A DNA stretch of 64,000 nt from Microbulbifer hainanensis. GTDB lineage: Bacteria > Pseudomonadota > Gammaproteobacteria > Pseudomonadales > Cellvibrionaceae. A program made the position numbers and the translations under genes. Location of the stretch: positions 1 to 64,000 of the forward strand of contig NZ_JACZCR010000020.1 in assembly GCF_014904735.1 (NCBI RefSeq). Reading direction: 5' to 3'. The notes under the pieces were generated by a model that saw only the letters and a program-made list of their open reading frames with translations, was not told the DNA's origin and searched no databases. Positions 8,424 through 19,090 of the stretch are shown here, piece by piece (position 1 is the stretch's first letter; each line of letters begins with the position of its first letter).

Positions 8424-9077
8424 ATGTTGGACTGGAGCCGGATCGATACGGTGCTGCTGGATATGGACGGCACCCTGCTGGATCTGCATTACGACAACCA
8501 TTTCTGGATGGAACACCTGCCCCTGCGCTATGCGCAAGCCAACGGAATCGACCTGGTCGAGGCACAGGCGCTGGTGACCCGCTTGACCGACGAGCTCAAG
8601 GGCACCCTGGACTGGTACTGCCTGCACTACTGGTCCGACGCCCTGAAACTGGATGTGCCCGCCATCTACCGGGAGATCGAGGAACGCATCGCCCTGCGCC
8701 CCCATACCGACGCCTTCCTGCGCAGCCTGCGCAGTATGGGCAAGCGCACATTGCTAGCGACCAACGCCCACCCGGATGGCCTCGGCCACAAGCTTCAGAT
8801 CACTGGTATCGATCAGTGGCTGGACGAGATAATTTCTTCCCACGACCTGGGACACGCGAAGGAAAGCAGCCTGTTCTGGCACGCCCTGCAGGAACGCCAA
8901 CCCTTCGATCCCGGCCGCACCCTATTCGTGGACGACAACCTGCAGGTGCTCGGCGCCGCGCGGGACTACGGTATCGCCCACCTGCTGTGCATCCGCCAGC
9001 CGGACAGCCGCGGCCCCCTGCGGGATATCGCCGAGTTTCCGGCGATCCACCATTTCGACGAGATTATGACGCCCTGA
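8424..9077 (+). CDS. yrfG: GMP/IMP nucleotidase, HAD family (YrfG)
   Basis: 217 residues of the haloacid dehalogenase superfamily. Motif I is DMDGTLLDL at about 12-20, with nucleophile and acid aspartates; motif II is LLATNAHP; motif III/IV is FVDDN with the preceding lysine in GHAKESSLFW. The sequence closely follows E. coli YrfG, including LDWYCLHYWS. Known activity: dephosphorylation of GMP and IMP. The ATG at 8424 has a GAGG at 8415; the GTG two codons earlier overlaps that site. hslR follows at 60 bp, as in E. coli. Confidence 0.88.
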   Translation: MLDWSRIDTVLLDMDGTLLDLHYDNHFWMEHLPLRYAQANGIDLVEAQALVTRLTDELKGTLDWYCLHYWSDALKLDVPAIYREIEERIALRPHTDAFLRSLRSMGKRTLLATNAHPDGLGHKLQITGIDQWLDEIISSHDLGHAKESSLFWHALQERQPFDPGRTLFVDDNLQVLGAARDYGIAHLLCIRQPDSRGPLRDIAEFPAIHHFDEIMTP

Positions 9078-9136
9078 TCGCACAAGCCGCGCTTTCAGCT
9101 CGCCCCGCTCCCAAATGACTCCCGACGAAGTAATCC

Positions 9137-9514
9137 ATGGAAAAAGTACGTATCGACAAATGGCTCTGGGCCGCCCGCTTCTTCAAGACCCGCAGCATCG
9201 CCAAGCAGGCCATCGAGGGCGGCAAGGTCCACGCGGACGGTCAGCGCGTCAAAGCCAGTAAGGAAATCACCACCGGTATCACACTGACTATCCGCCAGGG
9301 CTGGGACCAGGTGGACGTGGAGGTGCTGGCATTGTCGGATCAGCGCCGCGGCGCCGACATCGCCCGCACGCTGTATCGGGAAACCGAGACCAGCGCGGCG
9401 CGGCGCGAACAGGCCCGCGTCGAGCGCCAGGCCAGTAACGCCGGCATTCGCGCCGAGCGACCGAACAAGAAGCAGCGCCGGCAGATCCACCGCTTTCTGC
9501 GCGAACAGGACTGA
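9137..9514 (+). CDS. hslR: Heat shock protein 15, S4 RNA-binding domain
   Basis: 125 residues. The S4 domain occupies about 4-65 (VRIDKWLWAARFFKTRSIAKQAIEGGKVHADGQRVKAS), followed by a basic, arginine-rich tail (RPNKKQRRQIHRFLRE). Known role of HslR: binds 50S subunits carrying a stalled nascent chain with tRNA and helps to recycle them after heat shock. It lies between yrfG and hslO as in enterobacteria, although here two further genes separate it from hslO. A 7-bp hairpin (9562-9568/9582-9588) lies downstream without a T-tract. Confidence 0.9.
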   Translation: MEKVRIDKWLWAARFFKTRSIAKQAIEGGKVHADGQRVKASKEITTGITLTIRQGWDQVDVEVLALSDQRRGADIARTLYRETETSAARREQARVERQASNAGIRAERPNKKQRRQIHRFLREQD

Positions 9515-9629
9515 TTCGCCACGCTTTATCCGCCGTCGCAGTGGAGCCGTCCGCCCAACTGGCGGGGCAACTGCTAAACTGGCCCCGCAACCAGAGATAA
9601 CAACAGTCCGAAAAGACAAGCGGTCCAAG

Positions 9630-11117
<1,488 letters not shown>

Positions 11118-11129
<12 letters not shown>

Positions 11130-11142
11130 GCACCGCTTTTTT
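11118..11142 (+). terminator. Weak terminator after the protease gene
   Basis: AGCGG (11118-11122) pairs with CCGCT (11133-11137), followed by a run of six T (11137-11142). The stem has only 5 bp and overlaps the stop codon, so it may be an attenuator before the DUF4124 gene or fortuitous. Confidence 0.3.
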
Positions 11143-11164
11143 ACCATTTGAAAGGGGAAGGCAA

Positions 11165-11605
11165 ATGTTGAATGCAACACGGATCTGTCTTTGCGCGCTG
11201 CTGCTCACCGCCGCCAGTGCCGACGCCGAAGAACTCTATCGCTGGGTGGACGCCGACGGGCAGGTGCACTTCGGCGATCGCCCACCGCAGTCGGCCAAAG
11301 CGGAAGATATTGAAGACAAGCTGCGACCGATCAACAGCGCAGATGCCCCAACCCCGCATAAGGCTGCCAGCGGCACGCAGCAGGCCAATCTGCAGCAGCA
11401 ATACGAGAGTCGCCAGCGCCAGCAGGCCCAGCAGCAGCGCCGGCAAGTGGCGCAGGCCTGCCGCAAAGCGCAGCGCGATCTACATATCCTGCAGGGTAGG
11501 GTGATGTTCGTCGACGCCAACGGCAAAGAAGTGAAGATCACCGAGCGCGAACGCCAGCAGCGCGCCGCCGAATTGCAGCGCGAAATCAGCCGCGTCTGCG
11601 GCTAA
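11165..11605 (+). CDS. DUF4124 domain protein, exported
   Basis: 146 residues. A signal peptide (1-20, SADAEE) is followed by the DUF4124 core (ELYRWVDADGQVHFGDRPPQ, about 22-41) and a glutamine- and arginine-rich helical segment (about 70-105) with two cysteines (CRKA and the terminal CG) that could form a disulfide. DUF4124 proteins are common small periplasmic proteins in gammaproteobacteria with no settled role. A strong AAAGGGGAAGG precedes the ATG. A second DUF4124 protein is encoded at 25053-25745. Confidence 0.8.
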   Translation: MLNATRICLCALLLTAASADAEELYRWVDADGQVHFGDRPPQSAKAEDIEDKLRPINSADAPTPHKAASGTQQANLQQQYESRQRQQAQQQRRQVAQACRKAQRDLHILQGRVMFVDANGKEVKITERERQQRAAELQREISRVCG

Positions 11606-11684
11606 CTGTGTCGCGCGCGCGAACTACCATTTAGGGACAGGCACCTCTAAAATCCCGCGGTTTTGTAACCGAGGCAATCGATCC

Positions 11685-12563
11685 ATGTCCGATCAGCTGG
11701 AACGCTTTATCTTTTCCCAACACGATATCCGCGGCCAGATGGTGACGCTCACCGAGTCCTACCGCGCCGTGCTGGAGAACAACCAGCTGCCGCCGCCGGT
11801 GGCGCAACTGCTGGGAGAATTCCTCGCCGCCGCCTGCCTGCTGTCGACCACCCTGAAATTCGAGGGCCTGCTGGTACTGCAGGCCCGCGGCGAGGGCGAT
11901 GTACCGCTGATTCTGGCCGAGTGCACCCACCACAGCGACCTGCGCGGCATCGCCCGCGTGGCCGACGGAGCCCAGATCGACGACGCGGCCACGCTGCAGC
12001 AGCTGATCGGCAATCGCGGCGCCCTCGCCATCACCATCGAACCCCGCGACGGCGAACGCTACCAGGGCATTGTGCCGCTGGAAAAAGATACGCTGGCCGA
12101 GTGCCTGGAGGATTACTTCACCCAGTCCGAACAGCTGGAAACCCGCTTCTGGATTGAATCCAGCCCGGAGACGGTGGGCGGCATCATGCTGCAGGTACTG
12201 CCGGGGAACAACGCGGCCAGCGCCGAGGAGAACCGCGACGCCTGGGAAACCGCGCAACACCTGGCGGCAACCGTGACCCCCCAGGAGTTGCACGAAGTGC
12301 CCCACGACCAGTTGCTGCACCGCCTGTTCCACCAGCTGAAGCCGGCGGCGCTGGGTACCGCCAATATCCGCTTCAAGTGCAGCTGCTCCCGCGAGCGCAG
12401 TGCCCGCGCACTCATCTCGCTCGGCCCCGAGGATGTCTACCAGCTGCTGGAGCAGCAGGGCGGGGAGATCACTGCCGACTGCCAGTTCTGCAATGCGCAG
12501 TACCGCTTCGATCGCGACCAGATCGAAAACCTGTTCAACGCCCCGCCCCACACCCTGCACTGA
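11685..12563 (+). CDS. hslO: Redox-regulated chaperone Hsp33
   Basis: 292 residues. The N-terminal chaperone core carries QHDIRGQMVTL and LLGEFLAAACLLSTTLKFEGLL. The C-terminal redox switch has all four zinc cysteines: C232 and C234 (CSCS) and C266 and C269 (CQFC), almost exactly the E. coli positions. Known role: oxidation releases zinc, unfolds the linker and activates holdase function in the cytoplasm. It lies upstream of pckA as in E. coli, with a GC-rich hairpin just after the stop. Confidence 0.95.
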   Translation: MSDQLERFIFSQHDIRGQMVTLTESYRAVLENNQLPPPVAQLLGEFLAAACLLSTTLKFEGLLVLQARGEGDVPLILAECTHHSDLRGIARVADGAQIDDAATLQQLIGNRGALAITIEPRDGERYQGIVPLEKDTLAECLEDYFTQSEQLETRFWIESSPETVGGIMLQVLPGNNAASAEENRDAWETAQHLAATVTPQELHEVPHDQLLHRLFHQLKPAALGTANIRFKCSCSRERSARALISLGPEDVYQLLEQQGGEITADCQFCNAQYRFDRDQIENLFNAPPHTLH

Positions 12564-12571
12564 TGTCAGTC

Positions 12572-12610
12572 GCGCGCCGCCGGTCATCCCCTGGGGATCG
12601 GGCGGCGCGC
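12572..12610 (+). terminator. GC-rich hairpin after hslO
   Basis: GCGCGCCGCC (12572-12581) is perfectly complementary to 12601-12610, and a smaller dyad (ATCCC/GGGAT) sits in the loop. It begins 9 bp after the hslO stop. No T-run follows, so it is a structured 3' end or weak terminator. Confidence 0.5.
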
Positions 12611-13066
12611 CGGTCGCCTCGCTGCCCACCCATGATTGTGACCAATAGGTGGCAAAGGGACTATAAAACGTATAAATCCCCCTGGCTGATTCGGGTAGTG
12701 AAACGGCGGATTCCCGTGGAAACCCTGGTGCCAATAAGTCCCACAACCCGGGCGATGAAAGTGGCCCCAGCACGAAATCCCCACTCACCGGCACCACACC
12801 CACCAGCGCTTTCGCAAACCGCCGAAAAACGGGCATTTTCAGCCCTTTATTCATTAATTCAATGTAGTATTTTTACATCATCGATCAGACGAATTGCGTG
12901 AGATAAAATTTCACCTGACAACGCTGTCAACGATTAAAAAATAAACACTTTTTCTACCCGGCAAAATTGAAGTTTGCCATAATGCGCCCCCCGAATTTCG
13001 GCGCCGCGATTCCCGCACCCGCGGCGGCACTATGTTTTCTTTATACAACTCACGGGTAATCGACGA
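12611..13066 (+). promoter_or_regulatory. hslO-pckA intergenic region with a TGACA-N4-TGTCA dyad
   Basis: About 450 bp without a convincing gene. The last 250 bp are AT-rich. A dyad TGACA-N4-TGTCA lies at 12916-12929, and a CATAAT -10-like hexamer near 12979 is about 85 bp before the pckA ATG. The dyad could be an operator for a carbon-responsive regulator; no protein can be named. Confidence 0.35.
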
Positions 13067-14614
13067 ATGGCACAGATCGACGAGACGATGCAGGTCCTGA
13101 AAAACCTGGCGTCGGCGCAACTGGTGGAGCAGGCTCTGGCACGTGGCGAGGGCAAGCTGTCCGATACCGGCGCCCTGGTCACCGAGACCGGCGCACGTAC
13201 CGGCCGCTCCCCGGCGGACCGCTTCGTGGTGGAAGAGGCTTCCACCAGTGACAGCATCGACTGGGGCAGCGTCAACCGCCCCTTCCCACAGGAAAAGTTC
13301 GATGCCCTGTGGAACCGCGTCGAGGACTTCGTCGCCAGCCACGACAACTTCGTGCAGCAGCTGCACGTCGGCCAGCACGAAGACTACTACCTGCCCGTCG
13401 TCGTTACCGCCCAGACTGCCTGGCACAGCCTGTTCGCGCGCAACATGTTCATTCGCGCGGAAAAGTACAACCCGAAGGGCAAGGAAGAGTGGCGCATCCT
13501 GCACTCACCGAACTTCGTCTGTGACCCCGAGCGCGACGGCACCAACTCCGAAGCTGTGGTCATCATCAACTTCGCCCAGCGCAAGGTTCTGCTGGCGGGC
13601 ATGCGCTACGCCGGCGAAATGAAGAAAGCCATGTTCTCCGTGCAGAACTTCCTGCTGCCGGAAAAAGACGTGATGCCGATGCACTGCGCGGCCAACGTGG
13701 GCAAAGACGGCGATGTGTGCCTGTTCTTCGGTCTGTCCGGCACCGGCAAAACCACCCTGTCTGCCGACCCCGATCGCTACCTGATCGGCGATGACGAACA
13801 CGGTTGGGCCAAGGGCGGCGTGTTCAATATCGAGGGCGGCTGCTACGCCAAGACCATCAACCTGAGCAAGGAAAACGAGCCGGTCATCTGGGACGCAATC
13901 CGTTTCGGCGCCATCGTTGAAAACGTGGTGACCGATGAAGCCGGCACCCCCGATTACCACGACACCAGCCTGACCGAGAACGGTCGCTGCTCCTACCCGC
14001 TGGAGCACGTGGTCATGCGCCAGCCGGGTAACCAGGCCGGCGAGCCGAAGAACGTGATCTTCCTGACCTGCGACGTCTCCGGTGTACTGCCTCCGGTGTC
14101 CATCCTGTCCAAGGAAGCCGCGGCCTACCACTTCCTGTCCGGCTATACCGCCCGCGTGGGCTCCACCGAGCTGGGCGCGGAAGCGGGTATTCACCCGACC
14201 TTCTCCACCTGCTTCGGTGCGCCGTTCATGCCGCGCGCGCCGCGCGAATACGCCGACCTGCTGATGAAGCGTATCGAGGACTTCGGCTCCAAAGTCTACC
14301 TGGTCAACACCGGCTGGACCGGCGGCTCAGGCGACAACGGCAAGCGCTTCCCGATTCCGGTCACCCGCGCTGTCGTCGCCGCGATCCAGAGCGGCGCGCT
14401 GGAAGCTGCCCAAACCGAGCACCTGGATATCCTCAACCTGGACATCCCGCTGGAAGTCCCGGGTGTAGACAAAGCGTACCTGAACCCGCGTGAAGCCTGG
14501 GCCGACAGCGCCGCCTACGACGCACAGGCTGCCAAGCTGGCCCAGCTGTTCGCCGAGAACATCGAGAAGTTCAAGGTGAGCGACGACGTCAAGGCCGCCG
14601 GCCCGAAAGCCTAA
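13067..14614 (+). CDS. pckA: Phosphoenolpyruvate carboxykinase (ATP)
   Basis: 515 residues of the ATP-dependent PEPCK family. Visible motifs: [15 protein letters not shown] near 43-57, the substrate-binding [17 protein letters not shown], the kinase-1a P-loop GLSGTGKTT near 222-230, the metal-binding segment [16 protein letters not shown], and [11 protein letters not shown]. It converts oxaloacetate and ATP to phosphoenolpyruvate, the first committed step of gluconeogenesis. Slightly shorter than the 540-residue E. coli enzyme. Codon use is strongly optimised, suggesting high expression. It ends in two consecutive hairpins. Confidence 0.96.
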   Translation: MAQIDETMQVLKNLASAQLVEQALARGEGKLSDTGALVTETGARTGRSPADRFVVEEASTSDSIDWGSVNRPFPQEKFDALWNRVEDFVASHDNFVQQLHVGQHEDYYLPVVVTAQTAWHSLFARNMFIRAEKYNPKGKEEWRILHSPNFVCDPERDGTNSEAVVIINFAQRKVLLAGMRYAGEMKKAMFSVQNFLLPEKDVMPMHCAANVGKDGDVCLFFGLSGTGKTTLSADPDRYLIGDDEHGWAKGGVFNIEGGCYAKTINLSKENEPVIWDAIRFGAIVENVVTDEAGTPDYHDTSLTENGRCSYPLEHVVMRQPGNQAGEPKNVIFLTCDVSGVLPPVSILSKEAAAYHFLSGYTARVGSTELGAEAGIHPTFSTCFGAPFMPRAPREYADLLMKRIEDFGSKVYLVNTGWTGGSGDNGKRFPIPVTRAVVAAIQSGALEAAQTEHLDILNLDIPLEVPGVDKAYLNPREAWADSAAYDAQAAKLAQLFAENIEKFKVSDDVKAAGPKA

Positions 14615-14621
14615 CGGCCGA

Positions 14622-14692
14622 CAGGGCGGGCGACAGCCCGCCCTGATGCCTGCGAAAAAGCCCCCGTGGAGCCATCCGCGGGGGCTTTTTTT
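14622..14692 (+). terminator. Tandem hairpins ending in an intrinsic terminator after pckA
   Basis: First hairpin: CAGGGCGGGC (14622-14631), loop GACA, perfect complement 14636-14645. Second: AAGCCCCCG paired with CGGGGGCTT (about 14659-14688), followed by seven T to 14692. The second is a textbook rho-independent terminator. Confidence 0.88.
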
Positions 14693-14812
14693 ATGACCGC
14701 ATTGATGGCGCCGGCGGCGCATTTTTAACGGCTATAGTGAATAAAGGGGCACCGATCCAGGTTGTCGGCGAACCGCGTTTTTTTCTTATCGCAGTACGCG
14801 CGAGTCAGCGAT

Positions 14813-15493
14813 ATGCCCGCAGACAACTGCATATCCAAAGTCGAGTTTCACTTTCGCCCAATGCCGCCGGGCAGATGGGTCAACCGCTGGGTGGTGGCCG
14901 GAATTTCTGTGGTGCTGATGGCCGTGGTGGGCGCGCTGTGGCTGTACCTCTATGTGAAGTCCCTGGAAAAGCCCTACAGCGAGCTCCGGGGCTACCGGGT
15001 GCCCACCCAGGAGAGTGTCGACCGCTTTCTGCGCCAGGGTAACCACCGCGCGCGCTTTGCGCAGATGCTGGATTATTTCGACCGCCGCGGCGTCGGCGAG
15101 GTTGTCGAACCACAGAGCCTGCTGCGTCAGGGCACCGACTGGCTGGATATCAGCGAGCCCGCATTCGCCATCGCCCCGGAGTCCCTGTGGCCCACCATGG
15201 TCACAACTCTGACGCTGGTCCGCGACGAACTGGTGCCGAGTATTGGACCGGTGGAAGTGCTGTCCGCCTACCGCACCGACAATTACAACCGCAAGACCGG
15301 CGGCAGCCGCAGCAGCAAGCACCGCGATTTCTGCGGCCTGGACCTGGTGCCGCAATCCAACATCAGCCGCAAGGAACTGATCGAGGAAATGAAAGCCCTG
15401 CACGCGCGGCTCGGCCCGGCGAGCCATATGGGTCTCGGCTTTTCCAGCAATCTCCGCTTTCATATCGACACCTGCGGTTACCGCACCTGGTAA
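14813..15493 (+). CDS. Membrane-anchored M15-like (D-Ala-D-Ala carboxypeptidase-like) protein, copy 1
   Basis: 226 residues from the ATG at 14813; an in-frame TTG at 14762 would add 17 residues, so the start is uncertain. One transmembrane anchor lies at about 30-50. The C-terminal domain has the peptidase M15 pattern: SAYRTDNYNRKTGG, then SKHRDFCGLDLVP (His and Asp zinc ligands, seven apart) and FHIDTCGYRTW (second His). A zinc-dependent cell-wall peptidase in the periplasm is the likely role. The next gene is a paralogue in the same orientation, 24 bp away. Confidence 0.65.
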   Translation: MPADNCISKVEFHFRPMPPGRWVNRWVVAGISVVLMAVVGALWLYLYVKSLEKPYSELRGYRVPTQESVDRFLRQGNHRARFAQMLDYFDRRGVGEVVEPQSLLRQGTDWLDISEPAFAIAPESLWPTMVTTLTLVRDELVPSIGPVEVLSAYRTDNYNRKTGGSRSSKHRDFCGLDLVPQSNISRKELIEEMKALHARLGPASHMGLGFSSNLRFHIDTCGYRTW

Positions 15494-15517
15494 CCGCGGT
15501 CACCTGATCACACAGCG

Positions 15518-16219
15518 ATGGATATCAAAGAGACCGAAGACCACGAATTTGTCGACATCCACATCGAGCGCCGCCGCTTTGTCTGGATCACCCTGCTGGT
15601 GCTCGCGGGAACAATCGTGCTGGTGGTACTGACGGTCGACAAGGTGCGCGAGCTGGCGGAACGGATTGTTACCCCGGTAGAGTACCGGCCGATTCCCGAG
15701 GTCTACGATATCAAGGGCTACGCCGCAGCTTCACAGAGCGCCTTCGAAAAATTTCTGCAGAAGGGGGACAATCGGGAAAACTTCGCCAAACTGGAAAACT
15801 ACCTGCAACAAAACAAGGTGGACCAGGTGGTCCCCCTCTATGAACTGCTCCGACAGGGCTCCGACTGGCAGGAGGTGGGCGAGCCACCCTTCGCCATCCC
15901 GCCGCCCAAGTACTGGCCGAGCATGGTGGCAACCCTGCGGGTGCTGCAGAAGGAAATCATCCCGCGAATCGGCCCCGTCACAGTCCTCTCCGGCTGGCGC
16001 ACGACCAAGTACAACGCCAAGGCCGGTGGAGCAAAAACCAGCAAGCACATGCACTTCTGCGGGCTGGATATGATTCCGCAGCGGAACTACACCCGCAAGC
16101 AGCTGGTGCCCAAACTGCGCAAAATCCACAATAAGGTCGGCAAGAAGTGGGACGTGGGGCTCGGGATCTACAGCGGCATCCGCTTCCATGTAGACACCTG
16201 CGGCTACCGGCGCTGGTAA
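15518..16219 (+). CDS. Membrane-anchored M15-like protein, copy 2
   Basis: 233 residues, clearly paralogous to the preceding gene: an anchor at about 20-42, then the shared FLQKGDNRENFAKLENYL region, LLRQGSDWQEVGEPPFAIPP, LSGWRTTKYNAKAGGAKTSK, HMHFCGLDMIP and a C-terminal FHVDTCGYRRW. The putative zinc ligands (His and Asp of HMHFCGLD, His of FHVD) and the two cysteines in these motifs are retained in both copies, arguing that both are active. The last residues CGYR-x-W are identical, so the cysteine pair may form a disulfide. Tandem duplication is the simplest origin. Confidence 0.65.
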   Translation: MDIKETEDHEFVDIHIERRRFVWITLLVLAGTIVLVVLTVDKVRELAERIVTPVEYRPIPEVYDIKGYAAASQSAFEKFLQKGDNRENFAKLENYLQQNKVDQVVPLYELLRQGSDWQEVGEPPFAIPPPKYWPSMVATLRVLQKEIIPRIGPVTVLSGWRTTKYNAKAGGAKTSKHMHFCGLDMIPQRNYTRKQLVPKLRKIHNKVGKKWDVGLGIYSGIRFHVDTCGYRRW

Positions 16220-16335
16220 GCGCTGACGGCCACTGGTAAAAAGCGGCGGCTTCTGCTTACATAGGCGCGATGCGGGAACGGGTCTGCATAGCACCAGGGC
16301 GATAGCGCGATAACAATAATCGAGGGATACAGGCA

Positions 16336-17403
16336 GTGCACGAAAAGCTGGAACGGCGCTCATTTATTTTTTCACTGTTGCTGGTGACACTCGCATTCGC
16401 GCTATTGCTGAAGCCCTTCTTCACGCCGATATTCTGGGCCTGCGCCATCGCATTGATTTTCTATCCGGTCTACCGGCGGTTACTGCGGCGATTCCCCAAT
16501 TGGCCCAATCTGACCGCGCTGCTGACCCTGCTAATTTGTATTGTGCTGGTGGTGATTCCGGTACTGCTGGTAGCCAGCTCCTTTATCAATGAAGGGGTCA
16601 GCGTTTTCCAGAAGGCCCAGAGCGGCCAGATCGACCTGTCCCAGCAGATAGAACAGGTACGCAGCGCCTTCCCCGGTATCAATGCGTTTTTCGACCGCAT
16701 CGGTATCGACTTCGATCAGCTCAAGGCGCGCCTGCTCAACGGCCTGATGAACGCCGGCAGCTTCCTCGCGCGCAACGCTCTGGCACTGGGGCAGAACACG
16801 CTCAACTTTTTCATCATGCTCGGGCTGATGCTCTACCTGACCTTCTTCCTGATCCGCGATGGCGAGAATCTGGTGGCGCTGCTGATCCGCGCGATGCCGC
16901 TGGGGGACGAACGCGAGCAACTGCTGTTGGCGAAGTTTGCCGAAGTCACGCGCGCGACCATCAAGGGCAACCTTGTCGTCGCCGTGACCCAGGGCACCCT
17001 GGGCGGGCTGATTTTCTGGATCCTGGGCCTGCCCGCGCCGCTGCTGTGGGGTGTGGTGATGTCACTGCTGTCGCTGTTGCCCGCAGTCGGCGCTGCCCTC
17101 ATCTGGTTTCCCGCAGCTCTCTACCTGTACGCTACCGGTGATATCGTCAAGGCATCGGTGCTGATGCTGTTCGGCGTTCTGGTTATCAGCCTGGTCGACA
17201 ATATCCTGCGCCCCATCCTCGTGGGCCGCGACACCAAGTTGCCGGACTATATTGTCCTGTTTTCCACCGTGGGAGGCCTGATGATGTTCGGTATCAGCGG
17301 CTTCGCCATAGGCCCGTTGCTGGCCGCGCTGTTTATGGCCTTCTGGGAAATCTTTATGCGGGAGTTCATCAACACTTCCGGCGAAGCGGAGCTTGAACCA
17401 TAG
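16336..17403 (+). CDS. AI-2E family (PerM/UPF0118) membrane protein
   Basis: 355 residues with about eight transmembrane segments: two near the N-terminus (13-50), one at 65-82, a soluble region (90-150), then the C-terminal group. Family motifs include the LTALLTLLICIVLVVIPV segment, the PLLWGVVMSLLSLLPAVGAALIWFPAAL segment and DNILRPILVGRDTKLPDYIVLFSTVGGL. Members include TqsA (autoinducer-2 export) and sodium or lithium exporters, so the substrate is open. The start is GTG at 16336 with a GAGG upstream. It ends 6 bp from a convergent gene. Confidence 0.85.
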   Translation: MHEKLERRSFIFSLLLVTLAFALLLKPFFTPIFWACAIALIFYPVYRRLLRRFPNWPNLTALLTLLICIVLVVIPVLLVASSFINEGVSVFQKAQSGQIDLSQQIEQVRSAFPGINAFFDRIGIDFDQLKARLLNGLMNAGSFLARNALALGQNTLNFFIMLGLMLYLTFFLIRDGENLVALLIRAMPLGDEREQLLLAKFAEVTRATIKGNLVVAVTQGTLGGLIFWILGLPAPLLWGVVMSLLSLLPAVGAALIWFPAALYLYATGDIVKASVLMLFGVLVISLVDNILRPILVGRDTKLPDYIVLFSTVGGLMMFGISGFAIGPLLAALFMAFWEIFMREFINTSGEAELEP

Positions 17404-17409
17404 CTTTCC

Positions 17410-18216
17410 TCACTGCTGCGAACTCTTGAGCAGCTTATTGAGTTCCGCCATGGGGCGCTGATCTATCGTCAGCAGCCCCTCCAATGCGCGATCCATATCC
17501 GCGATCAACACGATCACGGTGGCAAATGTCAGTGCCAGGGCCAGGGCCACTTTCAGAGAGCGTCCGCGGCTGATGCCGAACTGGAAACCGATCATCAGCA
17601 TCGCCAGTATCGTCATAAAATAGAGTGCCAGCCAGATAGGCCCCGGGATGCGGTACTCCAGCCCCACGATCACCCGCGAGTAGTGAAAGTTGATGACCGT
17701 ATTGAGCGGTTCAACAAACTGCCGCAGGTAACCGGGGCTGTATCGATGCTGCAGGTGTTCGTCCACCAGCGCCCACAGGGCTTCATGGATGGCCTCACTC
17801 CGCGCCAGGTCCTCGTCCGTCACCTTGTCCTTTACCGGATCGATATCCCGCAATTCCACATATTCACGCAACAGTTTTCGCGCGCGCGGCTGCGCCTGGG
17901 CCTCGAGAAAGCTCGCGCGCAGGTAAGTGGTATGGATGGCATTGACCTCGTCCAGAAGCAATGCCTTGCGCTGGTTGAAGCGATTCGCGGTGAGGTTGAA
18001 AGTGAACGCGAGCAGGAAAGCCAGAAGCCCCAGCGACGCGGCGACCGCACTGCCCACCGACGAGTCTTTCGCCTCGCGGTTTTGCTGGCGATGGCGACGC
18101 CCGATGGCGATGCCCACCATCAGTGAGGCCAGCACCACCAACACAGTCCCGATATAGACAAAGGGCAGGGAAACAATGTGAAACAGGTTGCCGGCAGTGT
18201 GGACGAAATCGATCAT
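17410..18216 (-). CDS. DUF4239 (bestrophin-like) membrane protein, copy 1
   Basis: 268 residues: two N-terminal transmembrane helices (about 15-35 and 60-80), a soluble central part beginning NRFNQRKALLLDEVNAIHTTYLRA, and two C-terminal helices (about 195-250). This is the DUF4239 layout, distantly related to bestrophin chloride channels. I start at the ATG at 18216; the upstream in-frame extension is low-complexity. A paralogue lies at 21149-21946 with the same KALLLDEVN and TYLRA motifs. Function unknown. Confidence 0.75.
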   Translation of the reverse strand: MIDFVHTAGNLFHIVSLPFVYIGTVLVVLASLMVGIAIGRRHRQQNREAKDSSVGSAVAASLGLLAFLLAFTFNLTANRFNQRKALLLDEVNAIHTTYLRASFLEAQAQPRARKLLREYVELRDIDPVKDKVTDEDLARSEAIHEALWALVDEHLQHRYSPGYLRQFVEPLNTVINFHYSRVIVGLEYRIPGPIWLALYFMTILAMLMIGFQFGISRGRSLKVALALALTFATVIVLIADMDRALEGLLTIDQRPMAELNKLLKSSQQ

Positions 18217-18530
18217 GCAGTGACTTCCAAATCTGGACGGTTCATTACCACTGCTCAATTCTGGCCCAGATGCGCCCTCTCCGCCGCCGGCTGCGGGCGA
18301 TGCTGCGTCGCCGCAATCCCCGCATCCTGCAACAGCAGTGTTATCCGGCGACAGCGAAACCTCTGGCACCGTGATCTGTCATCAGCCGCCACGCGTATAC
18401 AGGTTTCAGGCTGCCGGGCCGGCCACATCGCCCGCCGCTGGCGACAAAACAAAATGGTGGCTTCTGCCGGAACACGCGGTAGCATAAGGTCACACGACAA
18501 CAAATACCGACTGAACCACTAGGAGACGCT
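18217..18530. other. Divergent intergenic region, DUF4239 copy 1 / peroxiredoxin
   Basis: 314 bp between divergent genes. It should hold both promoters. An AGGAG lies 8 bp before the peroxiredoxin ATG; I see no clear -35/-10 pair, dyad or RNA structure. Confidence 0.4.
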
Positions 18531-19049
18531 ATGACACGCTTACTGGGATTTCTGCTCGCCGCCCTCACCAGCCTGCCACTGATGGCGCTGGAAGTTGGCG
18601 AACCCGCTCCTGACTTCACCCTGCAGGCATCGGACGGCAATACTTATTCACTGGCAGACTTCAAGGGCAAAAAAGCAGTCGTGGTCGCCTGGTATCCAAA
18701 GGCGTTTACCAAGGGCTGCACCATCGAGTGTAAATCCCTCGCCGAGAACGGCCACCTGATCCGCGAATATGATGTTGCCTACTTTATGGCAAGCACTGAC
18801 GAAGTGGATACGAACAAGAAGTTTGCTGAAGAGCACGAAGCCGACTTCCCGCTGCTCAGTGACCCCGACGGCGCCGTGGCAAAGGCCTACGACGTGCGTA
18901 TGCCGATGATTAATATCGCCCGCCGCATCACCGTGTATATCGGCAAAGACGGACGCATCACCAAGATCGACAAGGATATTCACCCGGCCACCAGCGCTGA
19001 AGATATCGCCAAGACCCTGGGGGAGCTGGGAATTGCCAGAAAAGGTTGA
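18531..19049 (+). CDS. Exported BCP/PrxQ-type peroxiredoxin
   Basis: 172 residues. A hydrophobic N-terminus (1-19, [18 protein letters not shown]) predicts export, unusual because most BCP proteins are cytoplasmic. The thioredoxin-fold core follows: [12 protein letters not shown] (25-36), the peroxidatic site [10 protein letters not shown] with C63, a second cysteine C67 four residues on, and [11 protein letters not shown]. In E. coli BCP the second cysteine is five residues after the first, so the disulfide geometry here differs slightly. Likely role: reduction of hydroperoxides in the periplasm. The terminator lies inside the convergent gene. Confidence 0.82.
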   Translation: MTRLLGFLLAALTSLPLMALEVGEPAPDFTLQASDGNTYSLADFKGKKAVVVAWYPKAFTKGCTIECKSLAENGHLIREYDVAYFMASTDEVDTNKKFAEEHEADFPLLSDPDGAVAKAYDVRMPMINIARRITVYIGKDGRITKIDKDIHPATSAEDIAKTLGELGIARKG

Positions 19050-19090
19050 GATATAGAGGCAACCCGGTAATGCCGGTGCCCTATCTTTAC

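Noticed and set aside
12377..12901. Plus-strand frame across the end of hslO and the following gap
   Set aside because: Overlaps hslO in another frame and its downstream part has no coding character; the gap contains hairpins and the pckA control region.
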